From assembly GCA_003566715.1 (NCBI GenBank), contig PXCF01000028.1:1-36584 (forward strand): a stretch of DNA of 36,584 nt. Direction: 5' to 3'. Under the pieces are notes generated by a model, which searched no databases, was not told the DNA's origin, and was given only the letters and a program-made list of their open reading frames with translations. This stretch comes from Cryomorphaceae bacterium. GTDB lineage: Bacteria > Bacteroidota > Bacteroidia > Flavobacteriales > Schleiferiaceae. Each line of letters opens with the position of its first letter. The stretch's first letter is position 1. Positions 20,955 through 29,730 of the stretch are shown one piece after another. A program made the position numbers and the translations under genes.

Positions 20955-21581
20955 TTAGCTTAATGTCGATTCTAAATGTCCCAAAGCCTGCTCAGTAAAT
21001 ACGATATTTTGCGCGCGCATAATATCATAAGTATTTAAATCTGAGTAATTTACAACGTTTACACCCTGTAAATTTCGGGAGGACAAATATACGTTTTTAT
21101 TTGGCTCACCAAGCACTAAAAGGAACTTTTTGTTTTCCAGACCAATATTTTTTTGTGCCTGGATAAAGTCTTTAGTCTTAGGCGCTTGAAAATCAATTGT
21201 TTCAACAACTTTGATGACTTCTTCTTTAGCTTTGATACTCAAGGCAGAAAAACGAGCAATGCGTTTTACTTTTTTGTTGAGTTTAAAGCCGTAGTCGCGA
21301 GGACGAGGGCCAAAAGCAGTACCACCACCACGGTGAAGTGGTCCTTTCAAAGAACCGTAGCGTGCGCCTCCGGTTCCTTTTTGTTTGTGGTGCTTCTTAG
21401 TTGTACGAGCAATTTCTGCGCGTTCTTTTGCTTTGTGTGTACCTTGACGGCGATTGGCAAGAATGTTCTTTACATCCAACCAAATGGCGTGCTCATTGGG
21501 GGTGATACCAAAGATGGCCTCGTTGAGGGCAACTTTACGGCCGGTATCTTTCCCTTCGGTATTGATGATGCTCAGTTCCAT
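20955..21581 (-). CDS. rplD: 50S ribosomal protein L4
   Basis: 208 aa. Its extended loop (KQKGTGGARYGSLKGPLHRG, then GGTAFGPRPRDYGFKLNKK) forms the tunnel constriction with L22. The Rossmann-like C-terminal half includes NVVNYSDLNTYDIMRAQNIV. In E. coli L4 autoregulates the S10 operon; here rplD is internal to a longer cluster and no leader copy is seen. One-base overlap with rplC. Confidence 0.98.
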   Translation of the reverse strand: MELSIINTEGKDTGRKVALNEAIFGITPNEHAIWLDVKNILANRRQGTHKAKERAEIARTTKKHHKQKGTGGARYGSLKGPLHRGGGTAFGPRPRDYGFKLNKKVKRIARFSALSIKAKEEVIKVVETIDFQAPKTKDFIQAQKNIGLENKKFLLVLGEPNKNVYLSSRNLQGVNVVNYSDLNTYDIMRAQNIVFTEQALGHLESTLS

Positions 21582-22204
21582 TACTTCTCAATGATTACGT
21601 ATGAATTCTTGTGTCCGGGAACAGCACCCTTCAACAATAGAAGGTTCTTCGCTGTATCCACTTTAACTACACGTAGGTTTTGAACTTTAACGCGTTCTCC
21701 ACCCATGCGACCGGCCATGCGCATTCCTTTGAATACGCGGCTGGGGGTTGATCCGGCTCCAATAGATCCGGGGTGACGTTGACGGTTGTGCTGACCGTGA
21801 GTAGACTGACCTACTCCACCAAAGCCGTGACGCTTAACGACACCTTGAAAACCTTTTCCCTTTGATGTACCTACGACATCAACGAAGTCACCTTCAGTGA
21901 AAACCGCATCTACGAGAACTGTGTCTCCAAGATTCAACTCATTGCTGAAGTCATTGTCGAATTCAACAAACCTCCTCTTGGGGGTTGTGTTGGCTTTTTT
22001 TACGTGGCCGAGCATTGGTTGGCCGGCATTCTTTTCCTTGTGCTCACCATATGCAAGCTGTACGGACGAATAACCGTCAACATCCTCTGTCTTTAGCTGT
22101 GTTACTACACAGGGACCTGTTTCGATGATGGTACACGGAATAATCTTTCCGTTCTCATCAAAGATACTGGTCATACCAATTTTCTTTCCTATTAAACCAG
22201 GCAT
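21581..22204 (-). CDS. rplC: 50S ribosomal protein L3
   Basis: 207 aa. Early assembly protein that reaches the peptidyl-transferase centre. [20 protein letters not shown] start, central [20 protein letters not shown], and [20 protein letters not shown] followed by RMGGERVTV-like [10 protein letters not shown]. Twenty bases after rpsJ; its stop overlaps the rplD ATG. Confidence 0.99.
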   Translation of the reverse strand: MPGLIGKKIGMTSIFDENGKIIPCTIIETGPCVVTQLKTEDVDGYSSVQLAYGEHKEKNAGQPMLGHVKKANTTPKRRFVEFDNDFSNELNLGDTVLVDAVFTEGDFVDVVGTSKGKGFQGVVKRHGFGGVGQSTHGQHNRQRHPGSIGAGSTPSRVFKGMRMAGRMGGERVKVQNLRVVKVDTAKNLLLLKGAVPGHKNSYVIIEK

Positions 22205-22224
22205 TGTTTCTTGATTAAATCAGA

Positions 22225-22530
22225 TCAAACTTTAATTTCAACTTCGACTCCACTGGGTAATTCCAGTTTCATAAGGGCATCAACGGTTTTTGCCGATGAG
22301 CTGTAAATATCTAGGAGTCGCTTGTAGGAAGAGAGCTCGAATTGTTCACGGCTCTTCTTGTTTACGTGGGGTGAGCGGAGCACAGTGTAAATGCGTTTAC
22401 GTGTAGGCAATGGAATGGGACCATTGACTACTGCACCTGTGCTCTTCACGGTTTTAACGATTTTATCGGCTGACTTGTCAACCAAATTATAATCGTAAGA
22501 TTTCAATTTAATGCGAATGCGCTGACTCAT
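22225..22530 (-). CDS. rpsJ: 30S ribosomal protein S10
   Basis: 101 aa. Head protein that also acts in antitermination as NusE with NusB and Nus[21 protein letters not shown], then [20 protein letters not shown] and [20 protein letters not shown] cover the full family profile. It follows fusA by 10 bases; tuf is not inserted between them as it is in proteobacterial str operons. Confidence 0.99.
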   Translation of the reverse strand: MSQRIRIKLKSYDYNLVDKSADKIVKTVKSTGAVVNGPIPLPTRKRIYTVLRSPHVNKKSREQFELSSYKRLLDIYSSSAKTVDALMKLELPSGVEVEIKV

Positions 22531-22540
22531 TTTTCAGTTA

Positions 22541-24673
22541 TTATGCAGGTTGACCTTTTACTTTTGAAATCACATCGTCGGCGATGTTCTGTGGGGTTTC
22601 AGAGTAGTGACTAAACTCCATGCTTGAAGTGGCACGTCCTGAAGTAATTGTACGCAACGCCGTTACGTATCCAAACATCTCTGAAAGTGGTACTTTCGCC
22701 TTGATGATTTGTGCACCACCACGACTATCCATACCCTCTACTTGACCACGGCGCTTGTTGAGGTCTCCCACAACATCACCCATGTTTTCTTCAGGTGTGG
22801 TTACTTCTACTTTCATGATGGGCTCCATTACGACTGGCTTGGCCTTCTTGGCAGCATCGCGGAAGGCAATCTTTGCAGCAAGTTCAAAAGAAAGTGAATC
22901 TGAATCTACAGGGTGGAATGAACCATCTGTGAGAACCACTTTCAATGTTTCTACTGTAAAACCGGCCAAAGGACCATTCTTCATAGCTTCTTTGAAACCT
23001 TTCTCTACGGAAGGGATATATTCTTTTGGAATGTTACCACCTTTGATCTCGTTAACAAACTGAAGACTTCCTTCAAACTCGCTATCAGCAGGTCCCATGG
23101 TGAATACAATATCGGCAAATTTACCACGACCCCCGGTTTGCTTCTTGTAAACCTCGCGGTGATTAATGGTTCCGGTAATGGCTTCTTTGTATTGTACTTG
23201 TGGTGCACCTTGGTTACACTCAACCTTAAACTCACGTTTAAGACGATCTACAATAATTTCCAGGTGAAGCTCACCCATACCTTGGATAACCGTTTGACCA
23301 CTGTCTTCATCGGTGTGAACACGGAATGTTGGATCTTCTTCGGCTAATTTATTCAATGCCATACCCAACTTATCAACATCGGCTTGAGACTTAGGCTCTA
23401 CCGCTAAACCGATTACCGGCTCAGGGAAAGTCATAGACTCAAGAACGATAGGGTATTTCTCATCACAGAGCGTATCTCCTGTGCGGATGTCTTTAAAACC
23501 AACACCGGCTCCAATATCACCTGCGCCAATACCATCAACGGCATTTTGCTTGTTAGAGTGCATTTGGAAAATACGAGAAATACGTTCTTTTTTTCCGGTG
23601 CGTGTATTGTGTACGTAAGAACCTGCATCCAATCGACCTGAATAGGCACGGAAGAAACACAAACGACCTACGTAAGGGTCGGTAGCAATTTTAAATGCCA
23701 AAGCAGCAAAAGGCTCATCCTCATCAGGACGACGCTTTTCTTCTTGTTCCGTTTTTGGATTAACACCTACGATGGCTTCAACATCAAGAGGTGAAGGCAA
23801 GTACGACATAACCGCGTCAAGCATGGCTTGAACGCCTTTGTTTTTAAAGGCAGAACCACAAAGTATTGGCGTAATGGCCATGTCGATGGTGGCTTTGCGA
23901 ACCGCTTCTTTCATTTCCTCTTCGGTGATGCTGTCGGGATCTTCAAAGAACTTCTCCATCAAAACATCATCGTATTCGGCAACGGCTTCCACCAACTTCT
24001 CGCGGTACTCGTCTACTGTATCAACGAGGTCTTCCGGCACGTCAACAAAGGTATAAGTCATACCTTGAGTTGAATCGTCCCAAATAATACCACGGCGAGT
24101 GATTAAATCAACCACGCCACGGAACTCAGCTTCTGAGCCGATGGGCACTTGAAGAGGAACCGCATTGGCACCTAAACGATCTTTTACTTGGGCTACAACA
24201 TTAAAGAAATCCGCACCACTGCGGTCCATTTTGTTGACAAAGCCCAAGCGAGGTACGCGGTATTTATCCATCTGACGCCATACGGTTTCAGATTGAGGCT
24301 CAACACCACCTACTGCACAATAAAGCGCAACCGCACCGTCAAGAACACGCATAGAACGCTCAACCTCTACGGTAAAGTCAACGTGACCAGGGGTGTCAAT
24401 AATGTTAATTTTGTATTCTTTGGTTTCGTCGGTAGGTTGTCCCTGCTCGGTTGGAAACTTCCAGAAACATGTGGTTGCAGCAGAAGTAATGGTAATACCT
24501 CTTTCCTGCTCTTGCTCCATCCAGTCCATGGTAGCAGCACCATCGTGAACTTCACCAATCTTGTGACTTACCCCTGTATAATAAAGGATACGCTCTGTCG
24601 TGGTGGTTTTACCGGCATCAATGTGGGCAGAGATACCGATGTTTCTGGTGTATTTAAGGTCTTTCTTAGACAT
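22541..24673 (-). CDS. fusA: Elongation factor G
   Basis: 710 aa translational GTPase driving translocation and ribosome recycling with RRF. P-loop AHIDAGKT at 16-23, switch region GITITSAA at 59-66, DTPGHVDF at 93-100, NKMD at 147-150 and the GSAFKNKG G5 segment. Between ~71 and 89 there is a short hydrophilic insertion ([15 protein letters not shown]) after the switch region. Domain IV carries [12 protein letters not shown] and [13 protein letters not shown]; domain V ends near [18 protein letters not shown]. Fifteen bases after rpsG. Confidence 0.99.
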   Translation of the reverse strand: MSKKDLKYTRNIGISAHIDAGKTTTTERILYYTGVSHKIGEVHDGAATMDWMEQEQERGITITSAATTCFWKFPTEQGQPTDETKEYKINIIDTPGHVDFTVEVERSMRVLDGAVALYCAVGGVEPQSETVWRQMDKYRVPRLGFVNKMDRSGADFFNVVAQVKDRLGANAVPLQVPIGSEAEFRGVVDLITRRGIIWDDSTQGMTYTFVDVPEDLVDTVDEYREKLVEAVAEYDDVLMEKFFEDPDSITEEEMKEAVRKATIDMAITPILCGSAFKNKGVQAMLDAVMSYLPSPLDVEAIVGVNPKTEQEEKRRPDEDEPFAALAFKIATDPYVGRLCFFRAYSGRLDAGSYVHNTRTGKKERISRIFQMHSNKQNAVDGIGAGDIGAGVGFKDIRTGDTLCDEKYPIVLESMTFPEPVIGLAVEPKSQADVDKLGMALNKLAEEDPTFRVHTDEDSGQTVIQGMGELHLEIIVDRLKREFKVECNQGAPQVQYKEAITGTINHREVYKKQTGGRGKFADIVFTMGPADSEFEGSLQFVNEIKGGNIPKEYIPSVEKGFKEAMKNGPLAGFTVETLKVVLTDGSFHPVDSDSLSFELAAKIAFRDAAKKAKPVVMEPIMKVEVTTPEENMGDVVGDLNKRRGQVEGMDSRGGAQIIKAKVPLSEMFGYVTALRTITSGRATSSMEFSHYSETPQNIADDVISKVKGQPA

Positions 24674-24688
24674 ATCAGATGAACTTTC

Positions 24689-25159
24689 TTAGAATCTAAA
24701 GTGAGAGAATGCTTTGTTGGACTCCGCCATTTTGTGAACGTCCTGACGCTTCTTAACTGCAGCGCCTTCTTCTTTAGCAGCTGCCATTACTTCATTGGCC
24801 AAACGTTGCGCCATGGTCTTCTCATTGCGTTTGCGAGAAAACAAAATCAACCACTTCATCGCCAAAGAAATTTTGCGATCGGGGCGAATTTGAACAGGAA
24901 TCTGGAAGTTGGCACCACCTACACGGCGACTGCGCACTTCTACGTGTGGCATAATGTTGGTCAAGGCCTCTTTCCATACTTCTAAACCATTTCCGCTCTC
25001 GGTCTTTTCAGACACGCGCTCGATGGCCTCGTAAAAAATAGCAAATGACTTGTTCTTCTTTCCGTGCAACATCATCATATTGACGAAACGGGTTACTAGT
25101 GGATCGTTGAACTTAGGATCCGGCAGTATGGGGCGTTTTTTAGCTCTGGTCTTTCTCAT
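24689..25159 (-). CDS. rpsG: 30S ribosomal protein S7
   Basis: 156 aa. Nucleates head assembly and lies at the E site. MRKTRAKKRPILPDPKFNDP start, FVNMMMLHGKKNKSFAIFYE, RRVGGANFQIPVQIRPDRK and the long C-terminal helix ending FSHFRF. Twelve bases after rpsL. Confidence 0.99.
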   Translation of the reverse strand: MRKTRAKKRPILPDPKFNDPLVTRFVNMMMLHGKKNKSFAIFYEAIERVSEKTESGNGLEVWKEALTNIMPHVEVRSRRVGGANFQIPVQIRPDRKISLAMKWLILFSRKRNEKTMAQRLANEVMAAAKEEGAAVKKRQDVHKMAESNKAFSHFRF

Positions 25160-25171
25160 GACGGCACTTGA

Positions 25172-25546
25172 TTATTTTTTTGGACGTTTGGTTCCATACT
25201 TTGAACGACGCTGCTTGCGACCGTCCACTCCCGCTGTGTCTAACGCACCACGTACAATGTGATAACGCACACCAGGTAAGTCTTTCACACGACCACCACG
25301 CACCAACACAATGGAGTGCTCTTGGAGGTTGTGCCCTTCACCGGGGATATAGGCATTCACCTCATTCCCGTTGGTCAAACGCACACGTGCTACTTTACGC
25401 ATGGCAGAGTTCGGCTTCTTTGGAGTAGTGGTATACACTCGTGTACATACTCCTCTTCTTTGCGGCGACGCATCAAGAGCTAAAGATTTACTCTTCTTCT
25501 TGATTTGGTTGCGCCCTTTACGCACTAATTGTTGAATAGTCGGCAT
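25172..25546 (-). CDS. rpsL: 30S ribosomal protein S12
   Basis: 124 aa decoding-centre protein. [20 protein letters not shown] start; [20 protein letters not shown] and [20 protein letters not shown] include the Lys and Pro positions where streptomycin-resistance changes occur, all wild type here. The Asp in VKDLPG is the methylthiolation site of RimO in E. coli. First gene of the supercluster, about 57 bases downstream of the predicted start site. Confidence 0.99.
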   Translation of the reverse strand: MPTIQQLVRKGRNQIKKKSKSLALDASPQRRGVCTRVYTTTPKKPNSAMRKVARVRLTNGNEVNAYIPGEGHNLQEHSIVLVRGGRVKDLPGVRYHIVRGALDTAGVDGRKQRRSKYGTKRPKK

Positions 25547-25588
25547 ATTGACTCGAAACTATTTGTTACTCAATGTTTTGTTTAATTA

Positions 25589-25603
25589 CCCTACTTTTAA
25601 GGG
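25589..25603 (-). other. Hairpin at the predicted 5' end of the rpsL mRNA
   Basis: CCCT, a seven-base loop, and AGGG form a small stem that would begin at or within a base or two of the transcript's first nucleotide. Such a 5'-terminal hairpin can protect mRNA from 5'-end-dependent decay. The structure is seen; its role is inference. Confidence 0.35.
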
Positions 25604-25607
25604 ACTG

Positions 25608-25637
25608 CAAATGTACGGCAATTTGCAACACCGACAA
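25608..25637 (-). promoter_or_regulatory. Major promoter of the ribosomal protein supercluster
   Basis: The minus strand has TTG (25635-25637), exactly 19 bases, then TACATTTG (25608-25615). This is a full match to the Bacteroidota housekeeping promoter (TTG-N19-TAnnTTTG) and the only one in the window with both halves and ideal spacing. The predicted start site is near 25603. Confidence 0.85.
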
Positions 25638-25895
25638 GGGGTGTAGTAAAAAAATTTACATGAATTTTTCGAAGTAAAAAAATTGAAACACAGTTAGTTT
25701 CAATCAAGGCTAGTGTTTGCCGTTAAATTCACCGTCTGTAAGCCCGGTGTTTTTATCCTATTTTTTATCATTTCTGCAAAGTTCTGATGTTGTTTTTGTT
25801 TTGAGAAAAACCCAATACCTTTTTTTGTTTCTTCTTTTTTCGTTTGCTGATGTGTTTTTTGAAGGGAAATCCAACAAAGCTTCGTTGGTGTATTA
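25638..25895. other. A/T-rich divergent intergenic spacer, no gene seen
   Basis: This lies between the divergent rpsL promoter and the promoter of the gene at 25923. It is very A/T-rich with several T6-T7 runs on the plus strand (about 25744-25865). I see no convincing coding frame, tRNA or terminator hairpin. The T-runs may reflect bent upstream promoter DNA; that is speculative. Confidence 0.5.
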
Positions 25896-25903
25896 TATAT
25901 TTG
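25896..25903 (+). promoter_or_regulatory. TAnnTTTG promoter box for the two secreted-protein genes
   Basis: TATATTTG lies 19 bases before the ATG at 25923, giving a leader of about 12-15 bases. There is no TTG at the -33 spacing. Confidence 0.6.
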
Positions 25904-25922
25904 TATTAAATTACAAACACGT

Positions 25923-26549
25923 ATGAAAAAAACAACTATCCTCTGCTTCTTTGCCGGCATGTTTATAACTTGTACTGCCCATGCACAAAGTGCTCATAAC
26001 GTTACTCTGTCCTCCATGCAAGACAGCTTATTGATGGCCGATGCCGGACAAGACAGCGCCTTTACCAACTCAAACGACCTCAATAGCTTTTTTATCGGCG
26101 GAAATCCAAGTGCTCTTGGCGGTACCCCACCCTATCGCTACGAATGGGCACCATCTACTCCGCTCGACGACGAAACACTAAGCAATCCGCAAATCACCAA
26201 CCAAACCGTTGGTCAGCAAACCTACCAACTCACCGTGTTTGACGATAGAAATTGTACCGCCGTCGATTCGGTGATGATTACACTTCTGTTCATTTCATCC
26301 ATTGACAAAAACCAAAAGGGATTGGTGAAATTATACCCTAATCCGGCAAGCACCCAAATCGTTTTTGAAGGACCTTTCCAAAATGGACAATTGCGCTTGA
26401 AAGATTCGAGTGGGAGAGTCATCGAGCAAACTGCGGTGACTAAAACTAAAACGACCCTGAATATTCAACATCTGCCTGCGGGTATCTACCTAATTGAATA
26501 CGTTGGAGGGGGGCGTACGGTCACCGAAAAGTTTATCATTCAAAAGTGA
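25923..26549 (+). CDS. Secreted PKD/SprB-like protein with T9SS sorting domain
   Basis: 208 aa. Signal peptide residues 1-21 (MKKTTILCFFAGMFITC, cleavage after AHA). Residues ~35-125 form one PKD/SprB-type repeat: GGTPPYRYEWAPSTPL, LSNPQIT, QTYQLTVFDDRNCTAVDSV. A type A T9SS sorting domain occupies ~135-208 (LYPNPAST, LKDSSGRVIEQ, LPAGIYLIEY, final KFIIQK). Probably a surface adhesin-like or minor matrix protein; no catalytic motif. The next gene starts 46 bases later on the same strand without its own clear promoter, suggesting cotranscription. Confidence 0.85.
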   Translation: MKKTTILCFFAGMFITCTAHAQSAHNVTLSSMQDSLLMADAGQDSAFTNSNDLNSFFIGGNPSALGGTPPYRYEWAPSTPLDDETLSNPQITNQTVGQQTYQLTVFDDRNCTAVDSVMITLLFISSIDKNQKGLVKLYPNPASTQIVFEGPFQNGQLRLKDSSGRVIEQTAVTKTKTTLNIQHLPAGIYLIEYVGGGRTVTEKFIIQK

Positions 26550-26595
26550 TCAACTGCTAGAAATCCTTTTTTACACAAAACAAAACTCATTTAAA

Positions 26596-27549
26596 ATGAC
26601 TAGACTTTTCCACACTTATATATATGTATGCTTTTTAAGCGTTTCTGTGTTTGCACAACAAACCTTGGTGGTCGACCTCAACGACACCATTCACCTAGAG
26701 ATTGACCAAGCCCGTGGTAACCTGCAATGGGAAATTAGCTATGACAGCATCAATTGGCAGGATATCTCTGGGGCCAATAGCGCATCATTCTCTACCATTG
26801 CCGACTCACTTCCCGCCGGCTATCGCTTGCGTATAGAAGAAGGCAACTGCGACCCTATTCATTCAGAAGTGCTATGGGTTACACAAACGGTGAGTATCAT
26901 CTGCGGAATCGACAGTGTAAGCCACGGTTTTGTGGCCGGCTTTACGCCCGACACTTCCGCACAATTTGCCAACCGGGTGTACAGTACCGTGCAAGCAAAC
27001 TGGGGCGGACCGGGCGGAAACAGTTGCTGGTTGAAAATGAATCTCGGCGCTACCGCCGAAGCTGATTCTGCTTTAGACCCCTCTCCCGAGACATCGGGTT
27101 GGTATTGGCAGTTTAACCGTGCACAGGCTTACGCCCACGATGCAGGCGCCAACCGAACACCCAATACGACTTGGATTAACCCCATTAATGAGATTCAAGA
27201 TTGGACAACTGCCAATGACCCTTGTACGCAGTTATTGGGTAGCAGCTGGCGCTTACCTACGCAAGCCGAATGGAACAATTTCCTAACCGCATCCACAGCC
27301 AATGGTGGCGTGGGCAGCGGCTTTATATCCGATGCCTTTTCCTCAACGTTACGTATTCACGCGGGCGGACGAGCCAGCGGCGGAAGTGGTGACCTGCAAG
27401 ACCGCGGCTCCCAAGCCTACTTCTGGTCGTCTGAAGAAAACAGCAACAATACAGCGGGATCGTTTCGCTTTGGCGGTATTGGCTCCTTCCCGGTTAATGC
27501 CACGAAAAATTTTGGCATGGCCGTACGTTGTATTTGTGATTGCCCGTAG
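26596..27549 (+). CDS. Secreted FISUMP-domain protein
   Basis: 317 aa from the ATG at 26596; the frame extends upstream to 26494 but overlaps the previous gene and would bury the signal peptide. Residues 1-20 are the signal peptide (ending SVSVFA). Residues ~25-95 look like one Ig-like module (GNLQWEISYDSINWQDI). Residues ~137-314 match the Fibrobacter succinogenes major paralogous (FISUMP) domain: CWLKMNLGA, GWYWQFNRAQAYAHD, SWRLPTQAEWNNF at 217-229, YFWSSEENSN at 275 and FGMAVRCICD. There is no T9SS domain; the protein ends in a Cys-rich RCICDCP. Surface or extracellular role unknown. Confidence 0.75.
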   Translation: MTRLFHTYIYVCFLSVSVFAQQTLVVDLNDTIHLEIDQARGNLQWEISYDSINWQDISGANSASFSTIADSLPAGYRLRIEEGNCDPIHSEVLWVTQTVSIICGIDSVSHGFVAGFTPDTSAQFANRVYSTVQANWGGPGGNSCWLKMNLGATAEADSALDPSPETSGWYWQFNRAQAYAHDAGANRTPNTTWINPINEIQDWTTANDPCTQLLGSSWRLPTQAEWNNFLTASTANGGVGSGFISDAFSSTLRIHAGGRASGGSGDLQDRGSQAYFWSSEENSNNTAGSFRFGGIGSFPVNATKNFGMAVRCICDCP

Positions 27550-27557
27550 ATGAGCGG

Positions 27558-27576
27558 TGAGCGGGTAAAACGCTCA
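27558..27576. terminator. Hairpin after the FISUMP gene, possible terminator
   Basis: TGAGCG, loop GGTAAAA, CGCTCA: six perfect pairs starting 8 bases after the stop codon. The T-tract behind it is poor (TATT), so termination is only suggested. An extra TGAGCG copy at 27551 allows an alternative pairing. Confidence 0.4.
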
Positions 27577-27620
27577 TATTAGATGTTTGCGCCGGCTCTT
27601 GTGTTCATGCCATAAACGCA

Positions 27621-27652
27621 TCAACAACTAAACAGCTCAACGACTAAACAGC
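27621..27652. repeat. Two tandem 16-base repeats
   Basis: TCAACAACTAAACAGC is followed directly by TCAACGACTAAACAGC (one mismatch). A short noncoding tandem duplication between two convergent genes. No coding or structural role is visible. Confidence 0.6.
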
Positions 27653-27696
27653 AAACCTTTACTGACTAACGAAAATTGATTATCAATCCGAAATCA

Positions 27697-29619
27697 TCAA
27701 TAAACGAGCAGCTTATGACGCTCACTGCCACGGGCATCGGAAATGCGTAGGGAATAGTGACCCGCTGCCAATCGGCTAATGTCTACACTTGACGCATGAT
27801 CACTGTGTTGACCGCGATAGACTTCGCGGCCTTGCTGGTCGTAAATGACAACATCAAAATTCTCCCCTACGGTAGCAAAGTGCACCATATCTGAAGACGG
27901 ATTGGGGTATACGCCATAACGCAATCTATCGGTTTTGTAAACCGCGTTATCGAGCGTAAAGCCAACAGTAAAATGGTGGTGTATACGTGTACCAAAATCG
28001 GGATTAAACAACTTAAGCACTCCTGAATTGGTCATAAAACGCAGGGCACCGGCTCCGTCGCTATTGGCCCAAAAACTTAACCCATTCTTACCCCGATCGT
28101 GAAATATCAGCTCGTAGCAATCTTGAGGCAGTTGTAGGTCTATGTTCACATTTTGATTGGCGGTATAATTGTCGCCTTGCTCCACAGTATCACCCGCGGC
28201 ATTCCGCAATATCCAATGGGTTTCGTCTCCACGGGTATTGGTTCTAAAGTTCATTCTAAACTCTGACGGGTACGTTGGTGCAGCATCAAACACTGAAGTT
28301 TGTGCATCGTTGAAGGGATAGGTGTCCGGCTCGCCATTGGGTGCGGCTGTCCAAGCCGTAAAAATGGTTTTACCCACATAGTCCGACCAAGCATCGGGAT
28401 CGTCAAATGGCAATTGCACAATGGTCTTTTGCATGGGCAACAGCGTTCCCTCCCACTGATGCATCAAGCGTTTGCCGGTAAACATACCGTAGTGGATTTC
28501 TACCGAATGAAGGGTATCTCCACCTCTGTTCTGAATCTCAACTTGAGCCGTGCCGCAACTTGGGTTGAAGCGACTGAATTTTTCGTGACTGCTGGGCGAT
28601 AAAATATTGGTCAGTGCTGCATCGTAGGTTCTCATCGGATCTTCATAAGTAAACAAAATAGCCGATAGGTTGTAATTGGCCGGGGTTTCTCCCGATGGCA
28701 CAGTGTATATGATGGGCTCAATATCTACATCAAGTCTCAAAGAATCGCCCGGTGTATAAAGTCCGGTTAACTCGTGGGTATAGGTAATAACCTCTGTGCC
28801 TGGACACCAATTCGCTCGATCGAATAACCAAGTTCCCCCTTGCGGATAGACGGGGTTCATCCCACAATCGTCGCGCCACATGAGTTGTTGAAAGTGCTGT
28901 TGCCCATTGAGCTTTACGTAATAGTCACGCTGACAAAACTCTGCACAGTTGGGGGCGTTAACGAATCCGTGACCGGAAGGGGTAAACTTCAAAGCGGCTT
29001 GCTTATCGTCTACTTCCATTTTTAAAGCCACTTCGGGAAGTACGTCGCTTTCAAATTGACTGGGCGTAAAGTAATTGTGACGCCCCGGCGTGTAAATATT
29101 CTCAATTCTTCGCACACGACGAGGGGGCGTGCCTTCAATCATCTCAAATGCAATATCAGCGCTAAATCCGGACGACCATCCTTGATAAAAGACTTCAATT
29201 TCCACCGAGTCTTTCATCAACATCTGAAAATCAGTCACGTCAAAATCAAATCGGTGTGTCCAATTGTTGCTGAATCCCTGTTGTCCTCGGTCCATGTAAC
29301 CACCATAAGGGGTGATCAATCTGGCCAACTCAAAACGCTCAATTGTGGTGTCATTGCCGGAAATATGTCGCTTGCGCAAATAGACCAACACGGTATAGTC
29401 CCAATCGCTGCAACCACCGGAAGCGCACCCCATGGTGAATGTCATGTTGACGTGGTGAAATTCTTTATTTGACGGAAAGTGTGCCCAGTCATTATAAGCC
29501 TCAAACCATACGATATCACGATTTTCGTGAGCCTGTACAATGATGGTATCGCCTTCTGCTGCAAAAGTTTGCAAAGCCAGTAAGAGGGAAAGGGCAAGTG
29601 TGGATAGATGTTTGATCAT
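27697..29619 (-). CDS. PNGase F-like N-glycan amidase with T9SS sorting domain
   Basis: 640 aa. Signal peptide 1-21. Residues ~30-330 align with both eight-stranded jelly-roll domains of Elizabethkingia PNGase F, which cleaves the glycan-asparagine amide: CASGGCSDWDYTVLVYL (65-81), LITPYGG, FDFDVTDFQMLM, NCAEFCQRDYYV (224-235), DCGMNP and FDRANWCPGTEV. Asp74 corresponds to the essential Asp60 and Glu227 to Glu206. The third active-site residue, Glu118, appears to be Gln146 (FYQGW). The six Cys at 65/70, 225/229 and 252/272 fit the known disulfide pattern. Residues ~340-560 hold two more beta domains, then a T9SS sorting domain (VYPNPSSDM near 567, final HKLLVY). Exported and probably released or surface-bound. 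Confidence 0.85.
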   Translation of the reverse strand: MIKHLSTLALSLLLALQTFAAEGDTIIVQAHENRDIVWFEAYNDWAHFPSNKEFHHVNMTFTMGCASGGCSDWDYTVLVYLRKRHISGNDTTIERFELARLITPYGGYMDRGQQGFSNNWTHRFDFDVTDFQMLMKDSVEIEVFYQGWSSGFSADIAFEMIEGTPPRRVRRIENIYTPGRHNYFTPSQFESDVLPEVALKMEVDDKQAALKFTPSGHGFVNAPNCAEFCQRDYYVKLNGQQHFQQLMWRDDCGMNPVYPQGGTWLFDRANWCPGTEVITYTHELTGLYTPGDSLRLDVDIEPIIYTVPSGETPANYNLSAILFTYEDPMRTYDAALTNILSPSSHEKFSRFNPSCGTAQVEIQNRGGDTLHSVEIHYGMFTGKRLMHQWEGTLLPMQKTIVQLPFDDPDAWSDYVGKTIFTAWTAAPNGEPDTYPFNDAQTSVFDAAPTYPSEFRMNFRTNTRGDETHWILRNAAGDTVEQGDNYTANQNVNIDLQLPQDCYELIFHDRGKNGLSFWANSDGAGALRFMTNSGVLKLFNPDFGTRIHHHFTVGFTLDNAVYKTDRLRYGVYPNPSSDMVHFATVGENFDVVIYDQQGREVYRGQHSDHASSVDISRLAAGHYSLRISDARGSERHKLLVY

Positions 29620-29664
29620 AAAGGTGTTGTGTTATTGAGACGTTTAGGTGTTATCTTCAAACCA

Positions 29665-29682
29665 AAAGTCTATCCAGACTTT
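29665..29682. terminator. Small hairpin between protease and PNGase-like genes
   Basis: AAAGTC, loop TATCCA, GACTTT: six perfect pairs, 49 bases past the protease stop. It lacks a T-run, so it may be a weak terminator or an mRNA processing structure only. Confidence 0.3.
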
Positions 29683-29730
29683 AGGCCTCAAACTTCCAGT
29701 CGGCCTTAACTACCATTCGTCATCATTTTT

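Noticed and set aside
25700-25960. 86-codon minus-strand frame upstream of rpsL
   Set aside because: Overlaps the promoter and start of the 25923 gene; Lys/Thr/Gln-rich composition comes from A/T-rich spacer, not a protein.
27675-27687. Perfect ATTGAT-T-ATCAAT palindrome
   Set aside because: Short, A/T-rich and consistent with chance in a spacer; no operator or terminator context.
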